DNA from: Phlyctochytrium arcticum
Taxonomy: Eukaryota > Chytridiomycota > Chytridiomycetes > Chytridiales > Chytridiaceae
Reading direction: 5' to 3'
Assembly: GCA_025602905.1 (NCBI GenBank)
Contig: JAHLKI010000004.1
Coordinates: 434,001-498,000 of the forward strand
DNA length: 64,000 nt
The position numbers and the translations under genes were made by a program. The notes under the pieces were generated by a model that did not search any database, was not told where the DNA came from, and saw only the letters and a program-made list of their open reading frames with translations. The stretch's first letter is position 1. Every line of letters begins with the position of its first letter. Below, one piece after another: positions 32,237 to 43,527 of this stretch.

Positions 32237-33410
32237 TTGTCGGAATTGTACGATGACTCCGCCGATAACAGGAAACGAAAAGTTCAAGAAATCCGCACAT
32301 CGCATTTCCTTTTCCCGACGCATGTCCTCAAACACACGTACGAAACACTGTACCCATCGAAATTTGCACCGCACGGTTGCTCAAAACCATATGAGCAGCT
32401 CCAACTGCTTCGCTGTCTGCAACTCTGGCCAGCATGATATCTGAGCAGCCCCTACTGGTCGTGAACGAAGAACGGCGGGTTACTCTTCCCGCCGGAGAGG
32501 GCTATCGTTTGCGGCGGCAATCCTGGATTGTCGTGACGGACGAGGGAGCCGGCCTTGACAATCGGTTTGTCGAATCAGAGAAAAGAATGGAATCGCTGGA
32601 GGCGAAGCGACGCCACGAGCCATGGTGGGCCATTCCTATGCAACACAACCTCCCAGATTCTTCGCCGCGCGAAGCATGCCGAACATCCAAGCGGCCCCAA
32701 CTGATTTTCTATCTGCCACTCTCACCAAAATTTCCTCTACGCAACCCCTCGTACTCTACGATGATGAAAGATCTCCCCGTTACCTCAAGTTAACGCGTGG
32801 GGCGGAAAGATTGGACTGTTGTCATATACGATAATAGCGAAATTGCCACGCGGCTCACCGAGTCAAAGAGCGAAAGCCAAATATGGAAGGCAGAACTAGG
32901 CAGAATTTCAGAAACACGCCATGGCCTTTGGTGAGCCATTTTATGCAACTCATGCAACTCGGCATCCCAGATCCATCACCAGCTGGAACATGCGTACCCG
33001 TGGCTATCGTTCCGCTACGGCGGCCTCCCACAAGCGCAAACGGACCGACGAGGAGGACTCCCACATGGTCCACACAATGTTCTTTTCGCTATAGGAAAGC
33101 ACCCCCGAATCCATAATCCCACCCGAAAGTCATGCTACTGCTGTGGCGAAAGGCCCAAGAAGCAGAATGGCAGGTACAGCTTGCTCCTCTGAGTGATAAA
33201 CAGCGGGTCGCGCGGGCTCAAATGGCACCAAAGACGGTTGGAAATCGGCATCGCACCGAACGATCCCGCCAAGTCGATACCTTGTGGAGATTGAGTCTTC
33301 CTGATCTCTTTATCCACATTGACCGGTCGCAGGAGAATCAATGGGCGATGAGCCTCAAGACAGGCAAAAACTTTTACGCGTCCGCCTGCTCTAGCAAGTC
33401 CTGCTGACGG
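32237..33410 (+). pseudogene. Decayed coding region with an internally repeated unit, family unknown
   Basis: One frame from 32237 reads LYDDSADNRKRKVQEI, HVLKHTYETLYPSKFAP and YEQLQLLRCLQLWPA, then a TGA-type break; the next part reads EQPLLVVNEERRVTLP, SWIVVTDEGAGLDNRFVES and HEPWWAIPMQH. About 290 nt later a second, more worn version appears (TQPLVLYDDERSPRYLKL, WTVVIYDNSEIATRLTES) with frame changes. Beyond 33132, PLSDKQRVARAQMAP and LPDLFIHIDRSQENQWA follow. Codon-like structure is clear but stops and shifts are frequent, so this is best read as a dead gene or element. I cannot name it. Confidence 0.5.
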
Positions 33411-33528
33411 GAGACGCAGGCTGGTTACTGGTTACCAGTCACCCAGGGCTCTTGAATTGAGACTTGAAGCTAAACAGTGTTTTCTCTGTACAATTGCATT
33501 CACTTTCCCCCTATAAACTCTTGAAGTC

Positions 33529-34119
33529 ATGGTCACCAGCACAGCTAATCCTCTTGGCGCCCGCAAGGGTAAACACCTCTCCAATCTTCCCGTTCAAACC
33601 GGTGAACGTCCCGGGTACCGGGTTAGCAATATGCTCCTCAGAGACCCCGTCTTGGAGGAGGTGATAGAACTGGAGGCACTAAATGCTTCCTTAAGAGAGA
33701 CTCAAGAGATGTACGCCATGGCCTTTGCACCCACCTTCTAAGCCAAGACAGCGTCCCTGATTGTCCTTTTCGCTTTGGGAGAACAGGGAGAAGAGCCACA
33801 ATACCATCCTCCAATAACCTACTTTTCATCACTTCAACAAAAGGGGTCTCCTGAGCTCAAGGAGGTTGCCAAGGCTGTCAACGATCTCAATGCAGACTCT
33901 GCCTTGTAAGTCACGGACAGTTCTCTAGCCACGACTTTTGACCAGGTCATCGCTCGGTTCAGGCACGTCCGTCTCTACGTTGACCGTCCGGAACTCGATG
34001 AAGAAGTGACGCTTGCTCGTGATTTCATGACTTTCTACCAGCGCTTGCGTACCGATTACACTCGAGAAACCCTGGTCATCGATCATTAGGAGCAAATCAT
34101 GACGGCCTTTGGGCGCTGA
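33529..34119 (+). pseudogene. Unrecognised family, copy 3 (three in-frame stops)
   Basis: From ATG 33529 (MVTSTANPLGARKGKHL) the same frame runs about 196 codons to TGA at 34117-34119, broken only by TAA near 33739, TAA near 33907 and TAG near 34087. Around the breaks the frame still reads as protein: EEVIELEALNASLRET, TASLIVLFALGEQGE, ATTFDQVIARFRHVRLYVD, ETLVIDH and EQIMTAFGR. The TAG replaces the Tyr of the IDHYEQI motif seen in copy 1. With frame intact and only point stops, this is a young pseudogene, or a gene that is read through. It has the same downstream hairpin as copy 1, on the other strand of the window. Confidence 0.7.
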
Positions 34120-34165
34120 GAGACTCTTCAGGGAAGGGGACGGGAGTGCTTCATAGTATGGGAAG

Positions 34166-34210
34166 ACTGTTGCAGAGTGGGTGCGCTGGGACAGCCCACT
34201 TTGCAATAGT
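34166..34210. repeat. 16-bp inverted repeat beside the orphan pseudogene (copy 3)
   Basis: Arms ACTGTTGCAGAGTGGG and CCCACTTTGCAATAGT pair with two mismatches around TGCGCTGGGACAG. Its reverse complement matches the structure at 26544-26586 almost base for base, including 12 of 13 loop bases. It lies about 47 nt past the stop of copy 3, the same place as in copy 1. Confidence 0.85.
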
Positions 34211-34538
34211 CATCCCGTGTGGATAGATGGAGTGAAAGGACATTCTTCTGTACTTACATATAGCTAAATTGCTAGATACATATTTTCACACACGACGTTA
34301 TCACGGGTTTAATCACTGTCGAGACTTGAAGCGGAGGTGGGGATGGATTATCCTTCATGATGGGGGCCCACGTAGCCAATACATATACTGCACAAACCAG
34401 CAGGGATTTTTTCACAACATTGTTAGATACAAAAAGAATGTCGTTTTACACGACTCTGCTCATCATGGGATCTACGGGAGCCCCATCGACATCTAAATCT
34501 ATACATCTACCATCCAAAAGTCTACCTTGCCCTTGGTA

Positions 34539-35185
34539 TTATCGCAATGCCGACCCGTAGAGTTGGGTAATCATGGTCGAGCGGCGTGGCCGATGGAAGA
34601 AGGGACACTGTTCTTTTACCTGTAAAATGTCCTCAATCGATACATGCAACTTAAAACAAAATACAAGAGAAAAACTTACGAGTGGACTGGCATCCCACCC
34701 ATAAGACTGGGATGTCGTTACTGGGCGAGGGTATTTTGCTCGTGGGGCCTGGTAAGATCGGTGAATCGAACGCAGGCATTCTTCTGCAAAAGTTGAATTT
34801 TTTTAGGTATGGTTTTTTTTTGAATGTGGTGGTATAAGTACCGTCTGGTTTTTGGCGGGTATACGATCCGGGTCGCTCATTCGGCACAATATCTACACTC
34901 TCAAAACATCAATACCCAAAACATTGCAAACCGCTAAATGTTCTTACCCCGTACACCCCGCGGCGTAACATGAAAGTTTTCATTTAATCTAAAATTTCTG
35001 TTTTGCTTGCGGACTGTCTCCGTCCACAGGGAGTGTACATGAGTCGTGACGGGGGTCGTGGGGTGGCCTTTTGCGGTGAGGAAAGATGTGAATGGATTTA
35101 CCGAGGCTGTTTGTTGTGCACTTGAGTCCTTTTTTGAACTGTGGTTGGTGCCTGCCGATGCCTGGCCATACATCCGTTTTGTCAT
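34539..35185 (-). CDS. CFAP144/FAM183-type cilia and flagella protein
   Basis: In animals this protein is a microtubule inner protein of ciliary doublets. Four exons are resolved: 34948-35185, 34842-34892, 34680-34783 and 34539-34619. All three introns have GT...AG ends and the phases join, giving 157 residues. Conserved parts are ETVRKQNRNFRLNENFHVTP (family: EMVRREMRHQKLHTTYTVSP), ECLRSIHRSYQAPRAKYP, then TTSQSYGWDASPL (family: QTESQEIGWDSEPL) and a closing MITQLYGSALR (family: NDITLYKAKMW). The N-terminal 50 residues are less conserved. Such a gene is expected only in flagellated organisms, so it points to a zoosporic fungus. Assignment is by my recall of the FAM183 sequence. Confidence 0.8.
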
Positions 35186-35415
35186 TGTGCGGGATGGGCG
35201 ATTTTAGCAGCTCCGGGTTGGGTCAAAAAATCTTGAAAGTTGTCAGTAAAAAAGAATAATCTGACATTCGCAGACTCCGACGCTCTTACGTCAACATGTT
35301 AAATTTGTCTAATAACTTTTTGAAACACATCTATACCGTCAAACTCAAATGGAATATTTTCAACCAAGACAGAATATAAAGGAATGCATAGAAAAAATAT
35401 CCGGGGATAAGGTTT

Positions 35416-37318
35416 TTATTTGAACAGGCCCTTGTTTTTCTTGCCCTTCTCTGGGGTTCCAGGTCGCCCAGATTCGAGCCGTCGCTTCTTTTCTTCGAGC
35501 TCAAGACGTTGCTTCTCAAGTTGTTCCTTCATCTCGCGATGACGGGCGTAGAGCTATTGCGCAAGAATTTTAGCTCTAAGTCTCAAAAACAACAAATGTG
35601 TTTTTTCTACCTCTTCTTCAGATTGCTTGAGCTTGGCCTCCTTTTCAGCAACTTTCTGCTGGAAGACGGCCTTCATCTCGGCCTCCATTTTTGCCATCTT
35701 TTGCTCGTGGGCAAGCTTCTCTTCTTCGAATTTAGATAGTGGGCTGTAAAATGGTGTTAAGACAAAGGGTCAAATGGCCTCAACTTTTTAGACATACTTG
35801 AGTCCACTACTTTCAGAAGACATGTCGTATCCGCCGCGTGCCAGCTTGCCGATACGATAGCTCTCGTACAAAACTTCGTTGCTGTATTCCTTCAGCTCTT
35901 CCATGTGGGTCCTAGGAAGGAAAAGAAAAATTCAGACCATTGCTCACGTTAAATGAAAAAAGATGAAAAACACGCGTACCGGATCAGCATTTGTCGGAGT
36001 TTGACAAAGTCGCAATGTTCTTCATTATCGACTTCGATCACACCCCATGGGTACTTTCGGCCACGGACCTTCTTTCCACCCACATCGACCTCTTTGTCAC
36101 TTCCAACGATAGCGAATGGAATTCGTGACTAGATATTATTTTTTTGGACAAGTTAATTTGTTGTTCCACATACGAGTTCAAAGAAAGCAAACGCACAATA
36201 ATATCCTTGTTCTCAGCCAGAGTTTCGGGGTCTTCGTTGTCATAGACGGGAGGCTGATATATTTGGATCTTGTGGAATGCAATGTCTTCAAGAATCTATT
36301 GTGAATGATAAAAAAAGCCAATTCAATATGGGACCGCGAGAGTATCAAAAGATAAATTCACTTACGCGAACTTTGAATGCCTTGATCTCGTCCTCGGTCA
36401 GAGTATCAGATTTTGCAATCACAGGGATAAGATTGACGCGTCCAGCGAGTTGCTTCATAAACTCGATATCCAACGGCTTCAATCTAGTCAGGCGTAGAGG
36501 GTAAGACGACTTAGGCTTGATTCACAAGGACATTTAGCACTTACGAGTGTCCGGTGGGCGAGATGAAGTAAACACAAGCGTGCACGCGAGTGTCAACGAT
36601 ACGCTTTCGGTTCACACGGTTTTCTTGCTCCAGGTACGCATCGTAACGAGCTTCGATATTTTCCAAAATTGGACGCCAACTGTCCTCATTGTTCACAAAG
36701 TCACCAAATCCTGGAGTGTCAATCACCGTAAGCTTCAGCTTTACGCCATTTTCCTCAATGTCTAAATATAAAATTAAGAAAGCTTGAAGAGGTATTTTGC
36801 GAACGGGAAAAAACCTTCGCTAATTGTTTGAATTTCTACGGTTTTGGGAGTTTCGTGGGTTGGTTCTTTGTGCTCTTTGTTTGGGTAGATGGAAGTGTTG
36901 AAAAGAGTGTTGACTAGGGTACTTTTACCGAGTCCAGATTCACCTGACAAGCGCTTTAGGATGCAGATCAAAGCAAGTGTTAATTCAACGAAAATACACA
37001 CCAACAACCATCAATGTGAACTGAAATCCCTTCTTGACGGACTTGCGGTGGACCTGATTTGGCAAGTTGTGGAAACCAACATATCCGGCGAGCTTCTTTT
37101 TGACGATTGGAATCTGATAAATGATGAGATTAGTGGGTGTTCATGCTGACTAAGGCAAGATACGATATTACCGATACGACGTCTGATACAAGGTTCGAAG
37201 AATGACAAAAGGGTCAGTAGGGAATTCAGAAAACGAGGATGACTCGAGCGTGGAAACACAAATCTCACGAAGGTTGCCGAGTAGGGGCTCTGCAGGTCAA
37301 GTATCACTCACCGGCCAT
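35416..37318 (-). CDS. Septin, SEPT7/CDC3 type
   Basis: A filament-forming GTPase of the septum and cell cortex. In order: [36 protein letters not shown] (polybasic membrane-binding region), P-loop [19 protein letters not shown]3 [15 protein letters not shown], septin motif [12 protein letters not shown]4 [10 protein letters not shown], and the septin unique element [20 protein letters not shown]. The C-terminus is a coiled coil ([22 protein letters not shown]) ending KKNKGLFK. About seven introns. Exons from GYVGFHN onward are firm. The 5' end is not: ATG 37318 (MAG) is followed at once by a GTGAGT donor and the next exon cannot be joined in phase, so the first coding exon is tentative. Confidence 0.9.
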
Positions 37319-38249
37319 GGCTTATCCGTGCAAATCGTTTAAAAACAGAAAAGCCTAATGGAAGTAGAACTTTCGTTAGATTCTTGATTGGCACAGCAAG
37401 TAGGGGACAAGGAGTCGGCCGTGTTCTTGAAGGACAAAGCTAGCGGTTCCCCCGCACGCAACGATGTAAAGTCGAGCTTGCATGCATCCTTCCCTTCCTT
37501 CTCCCTGCGTAAAGCACGCGATAGCGTACCTGAGTTGGGCAAAGTAAATTCTAGCTGAAGGAACCGCAAGGATCGTTCGAGTCGGTCAAGTTCCGTTGTA
37601 ATGAGGCTGGATAGTGGCAGCGGTTCAACCAAATCTCGCAATCTCCGTCGCCTGGAACGGCGACCCCAAAAACGGCCAGCCGAGTTGGCGGCCGATCACA
37701 TGACAAACGCGATCCTTGGGTGCGCTGCGCAAAGACTGCGCACAGAGGTTGGCGCGTCGGGAACGCGTCGGCGCGTATACCCCCTCGCCATCGTCCTTAT
37801 GATCCCCCAATAGGAACCTTCGCGCAAGTTCGAGACTGAAATCAAGGAAAGGCATCTCTTTCTTGCAATACACTGTATACACTGCCCTCTGCCACGGCGG
37901 CAAAAGCTGACCCACATGCCATGAGTCGACTTGGAACGTGCTCGCAACAGTCATTTGTGGCAAACACTACATGCTTTGACTCAAACCGTACGGACAATCC
38001 GTGCATGATTCCGGTTGATAGAGATGTTCCGGATGAATGTGAGGTCAACGGCGCGTAACTTGTTGTTATGCGTGTCATTTCAGGATCAATCGGGTCGACC
38101 CTCATTGTGAATGTTATTTGGTAGATCTGAAGCATAAACTGACCCACATGTCATGCAAGAAAGCAGCAAGGGTTAGCATTATGAGGCATGCGTAAACTGG
38201 GGAGGTTGCCCCTCCGCGTGCCAACCCACACATAAACATCACATCACCT
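37319..38249. other. Divergent intergenic region
   Basis: Lies between the septin start and the 133-residue gene. GC-rich around 37440-37800. Minus frames at 37339-37641 and 37625-37963 have no recognisable features. CTGACCCACATG occurs at about 37909 and 38141, a repeated 12-mer that may be a factor site. Confidence 0.35.
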
Positions 38250-38256
38250 TATAAAG
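38250..38256 (+). promoter_or_regulatory. TATA box of the 133-residue orphan gene
   Basis: TATAAAG lies 132 nt upstream of the ATG at 38382. It is followed at 38272-38289 by two runs of seven C separated by A, then a pyrimidine-rich leader, as in strongly expressed fungal genes. Confidence 0.5.
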
Positions 38257-38381
38257 AGCTGCCCAACTTTACCCCCCCACCCCCCCACCTTTTCTTCTCA
38301 CTCGATTATCCTTCCAACAAGTCACTAGTTACAAACCTCAGATTTACCACACGCAATATACTTTTCAACATCACCGCAACC

Positions 38382-38783
38382 ATGAACGGCATCACTCGTA
38401 TTGTCGAAATCCCTTTTGCCCATCAACAGGCCGGCGCCAAGCAAGTCGACAAGCATCTTTTGCTTTTGGAGGAGCGTCGTGATTCTGCCGTCGCTTTCTA
38501 CAATGACGGTCAAGACTGTTTCACCCATTATCAGCAGGAGCAGCCGATGATCATGCACCCCCGATACGAGATTACTCAGGCCGTCAAACCGAAAGCCAAC
38601 AACGGACAGTCTGCCAACAGACGTCCGCAGATTCCCCGTCTTTCTCGCCGCGAGCGCCAGTATCTGCGCCAGCTGGACTATGAACTCCGCATGGCTTGGC
38701 GTCCTATCGGAAAGCACATCGCGAGCGGCTTCTATGAAGCTTCCGCTCTTGCCGAAGCTGGAATTCCTCCCACGGCTGCTTAA
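38382..38783 (+). CDS. Hypothetical 133-residue protein
   Basis: An intronless frame with a good start context (CAACCATGAAC). The protein begins MNGITRIVEIPFAHQQ and contains DKHLLLLEERRDSAVAFYND and RLSRRERQYLRQLDYELRM, two regions that should be amphipathic helices rich in Arg, Gln and Leu, and ends SALAEAGIPPTAA. No signal peptide, membrane segment or known motif. Codon use favours C-ending codons and the promoter is TATA plus pyrimidine tract, so it is probably real and well expressed. Family unknown. Confidence 0.7.
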   Translation: MNGITRIVEIPFAHQQAGAKQVDKHLLLLEERRDSAVAFYNDGQDCFTHYQQEQPMIMHPRYEITQAVKPKANNGQSANRRPQIPRLSRRERQYLRQLDYELRMAWRPIGKHIASGFYEASALAEAGIPPTAA

Positions 38784-39432
38784 GGATGACCAGAGTTTGC
38801 CCTTGTACATGCTCTTGGCACCACCACCTATCCTTGATACCCTCTGATGTCCCATAGTGTACCCATGTCTACGTATGTAGAGAGTGATTGAGCATTCCAT
38901 CACCCCTCCCCTATCTAGCAATGTAAATGATTTGTATGACCTGAAAGTATATAACCCTCCCTAGCGTTGAGGATCAATGACGGAAAGTATTTAGCAGCTT
39001 TTTTACTATGAAAGAATACAATTGTATAGCCTCAAACCATGTCCAAACCTGATGCGCATCTTCTAAGAGTAAAGGATGAGATATGATAAAATGTCCAATG
39101 GTACATATTGTCAAATTACAAGCGGCATCGCTAATTAAGGACCCTCCCTCTATACACACTTCCAACACAATCCAGCATTAGCAAGCCTACACAGCTCCTT
39201 CCGCCACGCTAATGTGGTAGGAGGGTGAGAGGATCAGCGTCAGTGGGGGGGGGGGGGGTGGGCATGACTCTGCTGGCTGATTTCTGAAGGTTTACGGTAC
39301 AACGTAATTTAATGTCAAAAGCAAGGTAGGAACAACTCTGCGGATTGCGAAACGTGCGAGAAAGAAGCAACCTTTAACATTCACTATACAAAAAAATATT
39401 ACAATCAAAAGTATGAAACCTAGTCATTACAT
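38784..39432. other. Convergent intergenic region with a G14 tract
   Basis: Holds the 3' ends of the orphan gene and CCT1. A run of 14 G at 39245-39258 followed by TGGG stands out. No gene supported; the minus frame near 38974-39168 has no features. Confidence 0.4.
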
Positions 39433-41620
39433 TTAGTGACCGTGGGGATCCTGCTGCTGTGGCTCGGGTTCTATCTTGATCATGTCACTGTAGAGCTTGC
39501 GTTAGTGTCAAATGCCAAGGTGAGTCATGCATGAACTTTGTACGTACTCTATGCGCAACAAGGCGATAGCGGCCTCGGTAGCAGCCTTCAGAGATTTGAG
39601 TTTGGACATTGCTGGCTCCAAAACTCCGGCCTTCATGTTGTCTCTTGGAACACCTTTGATCAAGTCCAATCCGTACCTATACTTTGTTATGAGAACCGAT
39701 GCTTTGATCTTCCAATGTTCATATGCCTACCATTTCAGGGCTTTCCGAGAAGGATCACCGCCGGCGTTCTGCGCAGCATTGTGGAAGGCACGCAATTTAG
39801 CAACCAGGTCTGTCGAGTCTTTCGCAGCATTCACCGCCAACGTCTTGGGAATGACAAGAAGAGCGTTGGCATATTCAGCGATCGCCAATTGTTCACGAGA
39901 TCCCTATATTCAGAAAATTAATGGGAGAAATATCTCTCCAACAAGGTCGGACATACCAAGGTGGTAGCAAAGTTTTCCAAGTAGATAGACAAGGCACACT
40001 CGACTGCACCTCCTCCAGGAACGACGGCATTGCTCTCAAGGGTGCGCTTAACAACACACAAACTGTCGTGGATGGAGCGTTCCATCTCGTCAAGCATGTA
40101 GTCGTTGGCTCCACGCAAAATCATTGATGCAGACGAATGCGCCTTGGTTCCCTTCACCAAAATACATTCATCATCCGAAATCCGCTCCTGAACAACTTCA
40201 TCGGCTTGACCCAGGAATGAAGCCTCAAATGTCTCTTCACCTTCCAAGTTGGCGAGGGTAGAGATCAAAGTGGCTGAAATTACGAGTGAGCAACAGCAAT
40301 ATGCAATCCTGAGGTTTTAGTCCTACCTCCAGTGGCCCGGGCAATACGCTTCATGTCCTCCTTGCGTACTCGACGCACAGCCATAGCTCCTGCTTCCACG
40401 AATACCTTCAGGCAAGTGTCGTCAATTCCTTTCGTGGTGAGTACCACGTTAGCACCGGCATTCAAGATCTTCTTGATACGTTCGGTGGTAATCTCAATTT
40501 CACGGCGACGGATATCTTCCAATTTGTCGGGATCGTCAATAACAATGTTGACGCCAAGGTGCATGCGAGCCTTTTGCAGGTTGATGTCCAAACAAGCAAT
40601 TTTGGCACCCTCTACGCGAGTACGAATAGCTAATCAAAGAAAAAAGCATTAATGTGATGACTGCGACGCATATTTCTGATAAAACCCACCTTGCGAGGCA
40701 ACTGTGCAGTTCAAAGCGTAACCCTTGATGAGAGTACTTTCACGTACACCCTTTCCGTGCGCCTTCAGAATGTTTACGGCCTTAATAGGATAACGAGCTT
40801 CACCCTTGTTGTTGACCGTTTTCACGGCGGTCATGGCATCAACGACGAGTTCAGCGAAAAAGTCATCGTCCCTAGCACGCAATGTTGGTCAACTTTCTTT
40901 AAAGAAAACAGCGGGCACATGCTTACGATCCAATGATCTTTGAAGACATGCTGGTTTTCGCGGCATTGATAAGACAGTCACGGCCAAGGCTATCCACCTT
41001 GGTTGTCATTTGGTCGACGATGAACTTGACAGACTCTTTTACGGCAAGACGATATCCGGTAATAATGGTTGTGGGATGTATCTTGTTCTTTACCAGCTCA
41101 TTTGCCCGTCGAAGGAGTTCGGCTGCGATGATGACAACGGATGTTGTGCCATCTCCGACCTCCTTGTCCTGTTGCTGCGCCAACTCAACCAAAACTCGTC
41201 CTGCTGGGTGCTCGACCTCCAAAAGCTTGAGAATTGTGGCACCGTCGTTTGAAATGGTAACATCCTTTTAAAATTAAAGTGGCCAATCAATTTCCGCACA
41301 TGTACTGAATAAAGCGCAAGTGGTCTTACACCAATATCGTCGACCAGCATCTTGTCCAGGCCGACTGGACCCAAGGAACTTTTTACGATGTTGGCAATGG
41401 TTTGAACTGCCAGAACTGAATAGAGAATGAAATGTTATTACAGTCCTCGCCATAATAGATCCAATAGCGCGTTACCATTCGCTGATCGCACTTCCGCTCC
41501 TGACGTTCGGATACCTAACCAGCAGGAGAATGGCCGCAATTAGAATATTGCTGGAGTTGAAAGGTGCTCATCAAAGAGCCTACCTCCGATAGGGAGAGGG
41601 TTAGATCGGTTGGACGACAT
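39433..41620 (-). CDS. TCP1: T-complex protein 1 subunit alpha (CCT1/TCP1)
   Basis: One of eight subunits of the cytosolic TRiC/CCT chaperonin that folds actin and tubulin. It starts [13 protein letters not shown] at ATG 41620 and continues [37 protein letters not shown] and [15 protein letters not shown], then [15 protein letters not shown] (the ATPase Asp motif). Also present are [72 protein letters not shown] and [15 protein letters not shown]. It ends [22 protein letters not shown]. The subunit choice (alpha) rests on [22 protein letters not shown] and the [14 protein letters not shown] loop, written here in shorter pieces. About seven short introns. It is divergent from the UGO1-like gene, 215 bp between ATGs. 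Confidence 0.94.
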
Positions 41621-41835
41621 ATTGCGGGTGTTTTACTGGTCAAAGGGGTGAGGATTTATGTGGTAGATCTGGGTTGTATCGCAGGAGCGTCGTCTGCGCT
41701 TTGGGACGTGTCCAGAACGACCCCGTCCAGTAACCATAGTAGTGTGGCTTGGCCGCGCTTCATGAACGACATAGCCACTTGACCTGTTATATTTCCGACA
41801 TTTGTGAGTTCTGTGGTGGGGTAAGATTGCCACCA

Positions 41836-43527
41836 ATGACAGATCGGGAGGAAGTCTTGCGACGGTTTAACCCGTATGCCTCGGCGGCAGCTACACTGCA
41901 GGCAGGTGATGGGACCGACTTGGCGCTTCCCGCCTGGTCGCCAGAGTCTTTTGAAGAGCAAGACTTTGAAGGGTATTCTTCTCAAGACTTTGGTAATGTA
42001 CTTTTCCAACTTTCCCACAGAAACGCTGGCTAACTAACCTCTTTACATTCTTTCCAATACAGCCGTATATGCAATTGTGCAGGTAGAGTAACCTGATTGG
42101 TCACAACTAGGAAAGGAGAAGAATCTAATTGGGATCCGCTTCCGTAGTTTCTTGCCAAAGGATTAGCGAATCCATTTGATGTGGCAACAATACTGCAGCA
42201 AACACAATTTGCTCCATCAGATGCATTTCTGGCGCGGTATAGCGGACATCTGGTGGAAACAGGGGATGATGATTGTGACAACTCCGACACACAGCCTGAA
42301 GAGGTAGATTTGAGACAAATCTCTACGACTTTTTAAAATGATCTAACCAATAACTAGGCAGACAGTGATTCTGATACCGGTGAATCAAATCCATATTTCA
42401 CTCGAAACGAAGAGCCCGAAGATCGAGCGTATGTGCCATCTGTGAATGAGAATGCCGCCGCCGACGGTTCTGGCTATCTTTTGAAAGCCAGCCATTTAAA
42501 CGATGAGTCAACTCGTCCGCCCTTCCAGCTTCCTACACTGGAGTCTTCAACGCTCGGCGCTATCAGTGATATTGTCAGCATGCGGGATGAGGGCTTTACC
42601 AGTCTGTGGAAAGGTACAAACCATCCCGTGTACGCAGTGACCACACTTCCTCATTCATGATCACAGGACAGGTTCCGTCTTGGCTTTTTGGAACATCCCA
42701 TTCATTTCTCCAACCTAGCCTCGAGAAGAGCATAATAGAGCTTTCGCATGAGCATGATATAATGCTGTCAGGGCATACTGACAGCGTCAATACTATTGGA
42801 ATCAAAGTCCTCAGTCATGCACTCTCTTCCTTCTTTCTTTCACCACTAGACCTGATAAGAACAAGGTATGGCCTTCATCATCATGGAAACCATCCCACAG
42901 CCGTTACTCACGCCAGCTACTAGACTTGTAGTACAGACCTCTAATCGATATCACCGAAAGTATAATGGCACGTTGCATTGTTTACGAACTATTCTCGCAG
43001 AGGAAGGCTGGAGAGCAATGTATTTCGGGCGCCATTTCGTTCCAACCCTGCTGCTGCAGACATTCAGACCATTTTTCCATTTTACTGGCAGTATTCTTTT
43101 GGAGCGTATGCTGCATTTGGATGCGGACACAAGCCCGTTCCTGTGGGCGCTCGGAGATCTTGGTCTCAAGGCAGTCGAACTGCTTGTGACAATACCCTTA
43201 GAAACCGTCCGCCGTCGATTGCAATGCCAAATAGTAACCCGGATGCCGGTTGAAAAACCGCTAGAGTCGTCTGTGGAGCGAAATCCTATCCCCTATACTG
43301 GCCTCATCGACTGTGCTGGACGGGTCATTATCGAGGAAGGTGGAACGCGAACAGTAACCGGGAAGCGACGTAGTCGGAAGGGCCGGCCGAAGCAACCTAC
43401 ATGGTGGAACAGCTGGGGATTTCATGGCCTTTACCGTGGATTCAAGATCAAAATGGTTTCTGCTGTAATGCTTATGGTTGTAAACAGCCTTGCAGATTTA
43501 CTGGACGTCCCCGATGAAAGTCTCTGA
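41836..43527 (+). CDS. UGO1/SLC25A46-like mitochondrial outer-membrane carrier
   Basis: This subfamily of mitochondrial carriers works in outer-membrane fusion and lipid handling, not classic transport. The N-terminal half (MTDREEVLRRFNPYASAAA, then NPFDVATILQQTQF and acidic stretches) is mostly disordered. Then come MRDEGFTSLWKGQVPSWL, SHALSSFFLSPLDLIRTRLVV, GTLHCLRTILAEEGWRAMYF, FWALGDLGLKAVELLVTIP and LETVRRRLQCQI. The carrier signature P-x-[DE] is degenerate (PLDLIRT, PLETVRR), as in Ugo1. It ends GFHGLYRGFKIKMVSAVMLM and LADLLDVPDESL. Five or six exons; one central splice (near 42075-42160) is not resolved. The next gene downstream, an ABC ATPase, also looks mitochondrial. Confidence 0.85.

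Noticed and set aside
37296..37318. A 22-nt intron joining septin ATG 37318 to the next frame
   Set aside because: Too short for a spliceosomal intron, and the next junction is out of phase. The first septin exon is left open.
39245..39258. G14 tract as a functional element
   Set aside because: A single homopolymer in a convergent intergenic region, and prone to sequencing error. It is noted only as a landmark.
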